From Ophthalmolycus amberensis (Eukaryota > Chordata > Actinopteri > Perciformes > Zoarcidae): 64,000 bases of DNA. Positions 58,686-64,000 of this stretch are shown here, one piece after another. The translations under genes and the position numbers were made by a program. Numbering within the stretch: position 1 is the first letter of the stretch; each line of letters opens with the position of its first letter. The stretch spans positions 509,501 through 573,500 of the forward strand of contig JAFEUB010000787.1 in assembly GCA_024529925.1 (NCBI GenBank), in the 5' to 3' direction. A model generated the notes under the pieces. That model was not told the origin of the DNA. It saw only the letters and a program-made list of their open reading frames with translations, and ran no database searches.

Positions 58686-61600
58686 ATGACTTCTTTTTTA
58701 AAAGAAACACAAAGGTAAGCAGCTTTTATTTTTGGATTTACAGAAAATAAATCCTTCCAGTAACGTTATCTTACGTGAAGAGACCTGTAGCCAAATCCCG
58801 AGAAAGGAAGGCATCCTCAAAGTTACCGGTGTTGTGATCTGGTGCATACATGGACCTTAGCAAACACGTTACACTAGCGTGGCAATGACTTACGTTACTG
58901 CTGTCCTCATTAAGCTTCGTGTTTATTCGGTTTTCTTGCTCTCTTACTTCTAATTCTAAGTAACATTTAACTTGTCAGGAAATCTCCTTTTAGTCTATTT
59001 CCTCTTCTATTAAGACTTTGTACAATCAACCACAATCTTTCAGACGGAAATGTAAATTAAGTAAAATCTTAAAGGATACATTTCACTTTGCAGACAAAAG
59101 GTTTTAGACTTACAATTTGTTTCCAAAACATGTAGCTATGATGCACTGTTTTAGGTTAACTAGGTTGCATTGGGCAATCAAACCAATGAAATACAACACA
59201 CCATGTGTGGACTAATGTAATAACGTAAATGTAGTGTTTTTGCGTGTGTGTGAAAACGTCTCAAATGTATCAGAGCTGGTAATTTGTATTACATCAATGT
59301 TTGTAGTGCTACTACCTGACTCAAGTAGGAATTCTCTCTTCTGATGGAGTGTATTAGCTTTGTGGTATTACTAACTTAGTTTTTAATGCACACATGTACA
59401 ACTAGTGAAATAGCTGTGAAAACAGTAGGGCTGCACAATTATTTGGAATTTTATTGAAATTTCATTATGGGCTACTGCATATTTCAAATCACAGGAGGTG
59501 CACATATTTGTTTAAGGCGAAATGTCTCTCAAAATACCATTTTAAATGAAATATTGTCGTGCTGCAGAGACATCCTATCCTACACATTATATCCATAGAA
59601 AACATCTTTGGTACAGACAAAAATCAAACCATATTCATTTTAATGTGTTTTTCAATCAAAATGAGAACAATTATGTGAAACGTATCATTCCCTCTAATAT
59701 CGCAAATCATATCCCTATTACAATATCAGTCAAAATTAGATATATTTTTAATATCGTTCAGCCCCAGCATACAGCCTGTTTATTCTGCAGTAGCTATTAT
59801 GTCTGTGTGTGCGCCGTAGTAGTCTTAACATTTATGTACACACGTGTACCTTATTATAGGGTGCTCTCTTCACTCTTCACCCTCATACTGATGCTTTTAT
59901 CCCCGTGGAATCTATTGCAATATATAGAAGACACTTCTATTTGCTGATGTTGTATGTTGTCACTGCTGTATTGTTTATAGCTAATGTCTGTTTGTTGTCA
60001 ATGTATAGATGTGCCTTTTGAAATGCAATGACAGCCAGCGTGACACACCTTTCATGTATGACATCATACTCTTGGCAGTGAACCGTGATTCTGTTTCTTA
60101 ACTCAAAAGATCTGAGCGCTTTCTGCGCCGCCGTCATTAACACTCGCGACTCCTCTCTCCGAACAGCATCAAAGAAGCGGTGACTTTCATCAACGCGATT
60201 GATGTGAACAAGTTCTCCAGGCTGATCTCCCGCATCATACAAAAGCTTCATCTGAAGGTGCGGAGACTGCGCACACTGTTAACCGAGCCAAAGACAAGAG
60301 GCTTTTGAGGCTTTTTGCTGCAAAGCTGTAGTGCCAGAGAGAGCAGTGCATGCATAATGACTTACTGGAGCATCAGTCACACACTCGGCTCTAATGAATG
60401 CACACGCATGCCTGGCCCTGTGGAGCTGGTTGTCAAGGTGTCAGTCATTAATGCTAAGAACAATTCGTCTGTTGAGTTCTGTGTTTTGATTTGCTGAGAG
60501 AAAGTAATACACCGTTTGTTTAATGAGAATATTTATAAAAAAACACATTGACGTGTCACAGCCTGAAAAGCACAGGTGTAACCAACTACATTGAACTGGT
60601 TTGCCTCACTGGTATGGCTTCCTGTTGCATGGACTAAGTAGAGCCATTATCAATGTTATTAGTTTAATCTGTGATGGTTGACTCCACGGTGTTCGTTCAA
60701 ATGTCAGATTATTTTGAATTTGAACTGTTAAACATTGTATTCTGGCTTCTGACACACACACACAATCTATTCCAAAAATGTTTCGTATTTTGAAATCATA
60801 AATTAGCTTTTCAATTATTCTTTCCAGTTCTTGAAAACACAGAGTAAACCATGTCTCCTACACAGGGCGAGCGGACATTCAGCGACGAGGAGGAAGAGAA
60901 ACTTCAGGCTGCTCTCTCATTGGACAAACAGGCTCTCAATCTAGTCCTGGAAACTGCTGCGTTTATACTGGAGCAGGTGGGGGGTGGGGGGTCATCTGAC
61001 ATTTGTTACAGTACTGTGTGGGTTTCATCTCATTTTTCTTCATAGTGTCATCTTATTAGGTTTGAGTTCTTTTAAAAAAAATGATTGCTCTATAATTCTT
61101 AATTTATTAAATATTAAATATAATGAATAGAAGGGTTCAACATTAGGTATTAGATGTGATGGAGGAGGCCAAGTAAGTAAAGCAAACGTTCTGTATGAGG
61201 ATTTACATTGCTTTGGTATTGGGAAAGAAATAACAAGACTTCAACCCACTTTAGTATGTTGTTTCAGTGCAGACAGAATAGTCTGTCCACTTGATATTTA
61301 CCTCCAGGGCTTGTTTGCATTACACACAAGCATTTAACTGAGAAAAATCATCAGAAAACAAAAAGATAATGCAGTAAATGACCATGCAAAGTTACTATTG
61401 CTACTTTGCTTCAGTGCATATTTTCAGAAAGAAAGTGAGACGGATAGAAATTGGCATGTAGCGTTCGTGCCTGTTAGTGTGGATCTCATTGTGAGTCCAT
61501 TTCTCCAGCTGGGGTCACTGTTGCATCATGAGTTGCTGTATTGTAGCAATGTTGAGTGTATAGAGTTGAATAGGAATGCGATTGTGAGAGTGAACTGTTT

Positions 61601-61820
61601 CACCGGTAAGACACGGTTAATGGTATGTAAAGTCATTCTAACCCGTATCTCCTCTCGTCTGTAGGCGGTGTATCATAACGTAAAGCCGGCCTCTCTGCAG
61701 CAACAGCTGGAGGCGGTTCGTCTAAACCCAGACAAGGCCGAGGTGTTCTCTCAAACCTGGGCCGCGGCCGGACCCGAGCTGGTGGAGAAACTAAAGCAAA
61801 ACACCTTTGCTCCGAAGAAG
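58686..61820 (+). CDS. commd10: COMM domain-containing protein 10, 5' part (partial at the right edge)
   Basis: Subunit of the COMMD/CCDC22/CCDC93 part of Commander, which recycles endosomal cargo. Four coding exons in phase: 58686-58714, 60167-60257, 60866-60976 and 61665-61820, giving 129 codons so far. Matches to human COMMD10 run throughout: AVTFINAIDVNKFSRLISRI, QKLHLK, FSDEEEEKLQAALSLDKQAL, LVLETAAFILEQAVYHNVKP, LQQQLEAVRLNPDKAEVF, then the end of the helical N-terminal domain FAPKK. The C-terminal COMM domain (about 70 residues, expected to start GWQLNLQM-like) is not in the window; 61821-64000 is read as intron 4. The first exon is short (10 codons, MTSFLKETQ) and diverges from human, as this N-terminus usually does. 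Order ap3s1-commd10 and strand agree with human 5q23. Confidence 0.93.
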
Positions 61821-64000
61821 GTGAGGCTGATCAACAACTGTATTTGTTCGGCCGTTGTTGCCATCAGACAGCTGTAGCTCTGAACTTTGGCTACGTCTAC
61901 TATAGCGCAACCCTCAACCTGAGCATGTTGCTGACATGTAAGATTAATCCTCTGCCAGACACTCTGTAATTACAGCTTTCATTTTTCACACTGTTTCATC
62001 CCTTTGAGCGGAGCACTGTTTAGCGAGAACACATTATAGTCACTCCATACTAAATTGAGAATCAACACGATCCATATTAAGACCGACCGGATTTTGTGTG
62101 AATTCATTCCAGCTGTTTGGCTTACAAAGAGTTCCATCGCAGCTCACAAGTTGTCACATCCATTTTTTAAATTCCTCCCTATAAGTTGATTAAGCACTGA
62201 CACATCAAACGGCATTCCTTACAAAGTCAAGGGAATTAAGATCTAACAGCCAGTAAATAAGCAGCGTGTAACCATCAGTCACATCAGACTTCTCACCTGC
62301 CCGGGTCTCGCTAGTCATCTCTCTCTTCCCCCATGAATTTGTTGCTGCCAGCAGAAGGCCGTGACAACCATTGATCCTGGAAAAAACCTCTGCTACTTTT
62401 TGACTTCATAACTTACATGTATATTTTTTTCTAATCCACTTTCAACAGAAAGCAGGGTTTTGAGACTTTGAGTAGGATGAATGGCTCTTTTATAGGATTC
62501 ATACCTTTGCCACCTGATAACAACTTCCTCATGTTAGCTGAATATGATATGAAATTCTCAGCCGCTGTACCAAAAGTGACGCTTTTTAAACACCGATCAA
62601 ACTAGAGGTTAAAGGGACAGTTCACCTCAAAATAAAAATAAATCGTATTTTTCCTCTTACCTGTAGAGCTATTCATCAATCTAGATTGTTTTGGTGTGAG
62701 TTGTCTAGTTTTGGAGATATCGACCATAAAGATGTCTAACTTCTCTCCAATATAACGGGGCTATATGGCACTGGGTTTGTTGTGCTCAAAGCGCCCCCCC
62801 CCCAAACAAAACATTTAAAAAAATCAACAGCAAAGTCTCTTTCCAGAAATCATGACCCGTTTTCTCAAGATAATCCACAGAACTTGTTGTGAGCAGTTTT
62901 ATGTCGGCACTATTTTCTTTCTACCGAAGTACACCCACCAACCGCATCGCTGCGCAGAGGGAAGCGTGCATCTACTCACGGACGAGAGGCTCATGGCAAT
63001 GCAAGATGGAAACGTTAGCGGCGTCCTCCTCGGCTGAGCTGTAACCCTAGCTAGCTCAGTGGCGCTAGGTGAGCGAGCAGTATCGCTCTTCCTTCAGCGC
63101 GGTGATACGCGCATGAGAAAATAGTTCCTACATGAAACTTCTCACAACAAGGTCTGTGGGTTATCTTGACTAGCCGAGTCATGATTTCTGGAAAATTACA
63201 TTGCTGTTGAGTTTTTCAAAAATATTGTTTTGCGCTTTGAGCACCACAAGCCGGGTGCCATATAGTCCCGTTATCGTGAGAAGAAGTTAGACATCTCTAC
63301 GGCAGATATCTCCAAAACTAGACAACTCGCACCAAAGCAATCTAGATGGATGAATAGCTCTGCAGGTAAGAGGGAAAATATGTATTCTTGGTTTTAAGAT
63401 GAACTATCCCTTTAATTATGGAGAGAAATTATTCTCAGTACTGGTGACAAATTCTAGCTCCTCAAATAAAAACAAGATTTAACATTGTGGGTAATTGGTT
63501 GCTTTTTAACAAATGCTTTTTCCAATACACAAACAAATACCAACTGATTTGAACGAATGCAAAACAATATAACACATAAATGCAACCCAACTTGAACAAA
63601 TATCAGTATTCTACTTATATCAACTTTTTTTGTGTTTATTTATTGCACCAGTCACGTGACATTTGTGGGTTAGGTTGCATTTGTGCGTGGAGTTTTGAGA
63701 CTCTTCTCACAGCCTCCGATCCACAAATACATGTTGTGTTTAAAGGGCGGGTGGAAGACTCTGACGTCCAGACTTTGACGCTGAAGAGACTAATGTCTCT
63801 CCATAACGATCTTCGTTGAGGTGCACTGCTCACTGGAATTACCTTTTCCCGGCTGGACTTGACAGGACGTTATTCTTTATGTTGCCCACTGCCAGTTGTC
63901 TGATTGATTAGCCCCGCTGCCGTTTTAATCAACGTTGCTGCTTTCAGGAGAATGAAGACATTTGTCTTTGTCTGCGGTGAACAGTGAGGATACCCTTTAG
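61821..64000 (+). other. commd10: Intron 4 of commd10 (continues off the window)
   Basis: No COMM-domain exon found in this 2.2 kb. It contains the foldback element at 62613-63411. An open frame at 63580-63819 ends in FKGRVEDSDVQTLTLKRL; I see no match to the COMM domain and no clear acceptor. Confidence 0.6.
62613..63411. mobile_element. Foldback / long-TIR nonautonomous DNA element with TTAA flanks
   Basis: 799-bp nearly full palindrome. The left end AGGGACAGTTCACCTCAAAA matches the reverse complement of the right end (AGGGATAGTTCATCTTAAAA). Arms of about 300 bp pair with roughly 85% identity by eye (e.g. 'gttgtctagttttggagata', 'agaaatcatga'), and the central ~180 bp is also partly symmetrical. 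Each end is bordered by TTAA (62609-62612 and 63412-63415), the target of piggyBac-like transposases, although the AGGG ends differ from the usual CCC start. No transposase is encoded. Confidence 0.8.

Noticed and set aside
63580..63819. Candidate COMM-domain exon of commd10
   Set aside because: Peptide does not match the COMM domain and splice phase/acceptor are not convincing.

Overview
The window is nuclear DNA from a ray-finned, probably percomorph, teleost. The genes are split by GT-AG introns. CA/GT, CT and TA microsatellites, LINE 3' tails ending in AATAAA plus GATTCTGAT, a tRNA-derived SINE and a solo LTR lie between and inside them. There is no bacterial-style gene packing. All exon structures below were built by hand from splice signals, reading phase and remembered vertebrate protein families; no alignment was run.

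Layout. (1) 1-4945, minus: 5' part of a LIFR/OSMR-type cytokine receptor, 12 coding exons and 588 codons, running off the left edge. (2) 5.0-15 kb: gene-poor, with repeats and a possible noncoding first exon of the receptor near 10.7 kb. (3) 15.4-18.8 kb, minus: an unrecognised gene encoding a very acidic protein with an EEDVE-type tandem repeat; one of its introns holds a minus-strand L2-type LINE broken up by a plus-strand fragment of another LINE. (4) 20.4-22.6 kb, plus: decayed HECT-domain (G2E3-like) pseudogene that keeps its splice sites. (5) 23.1-24.26 kb, plus: 5'-truncated L2/CR1-like LINE. (6) 25.5-33.2 kb, plus: complete cep78, 15 coding exons, 790 aa. (7) 33.2-38 kb: intergenic, with a solo LTR flanked by a 5-bp duplication and a LINE tail carrying a 19-bp tandem repeat. 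(8) 39.05-43.45 kb, minus: complete cdo1, 5 exons, 201 aa, with a TATA box. (9) 46.1-56.6 kb, plus: complete ap3s1, 6 exons, 193 aa. (10) 58.7 kb to the right edge, plus: first 4 coding exons (129 codons) of commd10; intron 4 holds a ~0.8 kb foldback element flanked by TTAA.

The genes are not an operon and have unrelated jobs: cytokine signalling (lifr), centriole and cilium control (cep78), cysteine catabolism to taurine (cdo1), endosome-lysosome cargo sorting (ap3s1) and Commander-complex endosomal recycling (commd10). cdo1-ap3s1-commd10 follows the human 5q23 order, but the ATG12 gene that sits between CDO1 and AP3S1 in human was not found here. No wholly new system is evident. The most unusual items are the acidic-repeat gene, microsatellites built into splice acceptors (cep78, ap3s1), the foldback element and the missing atg12.
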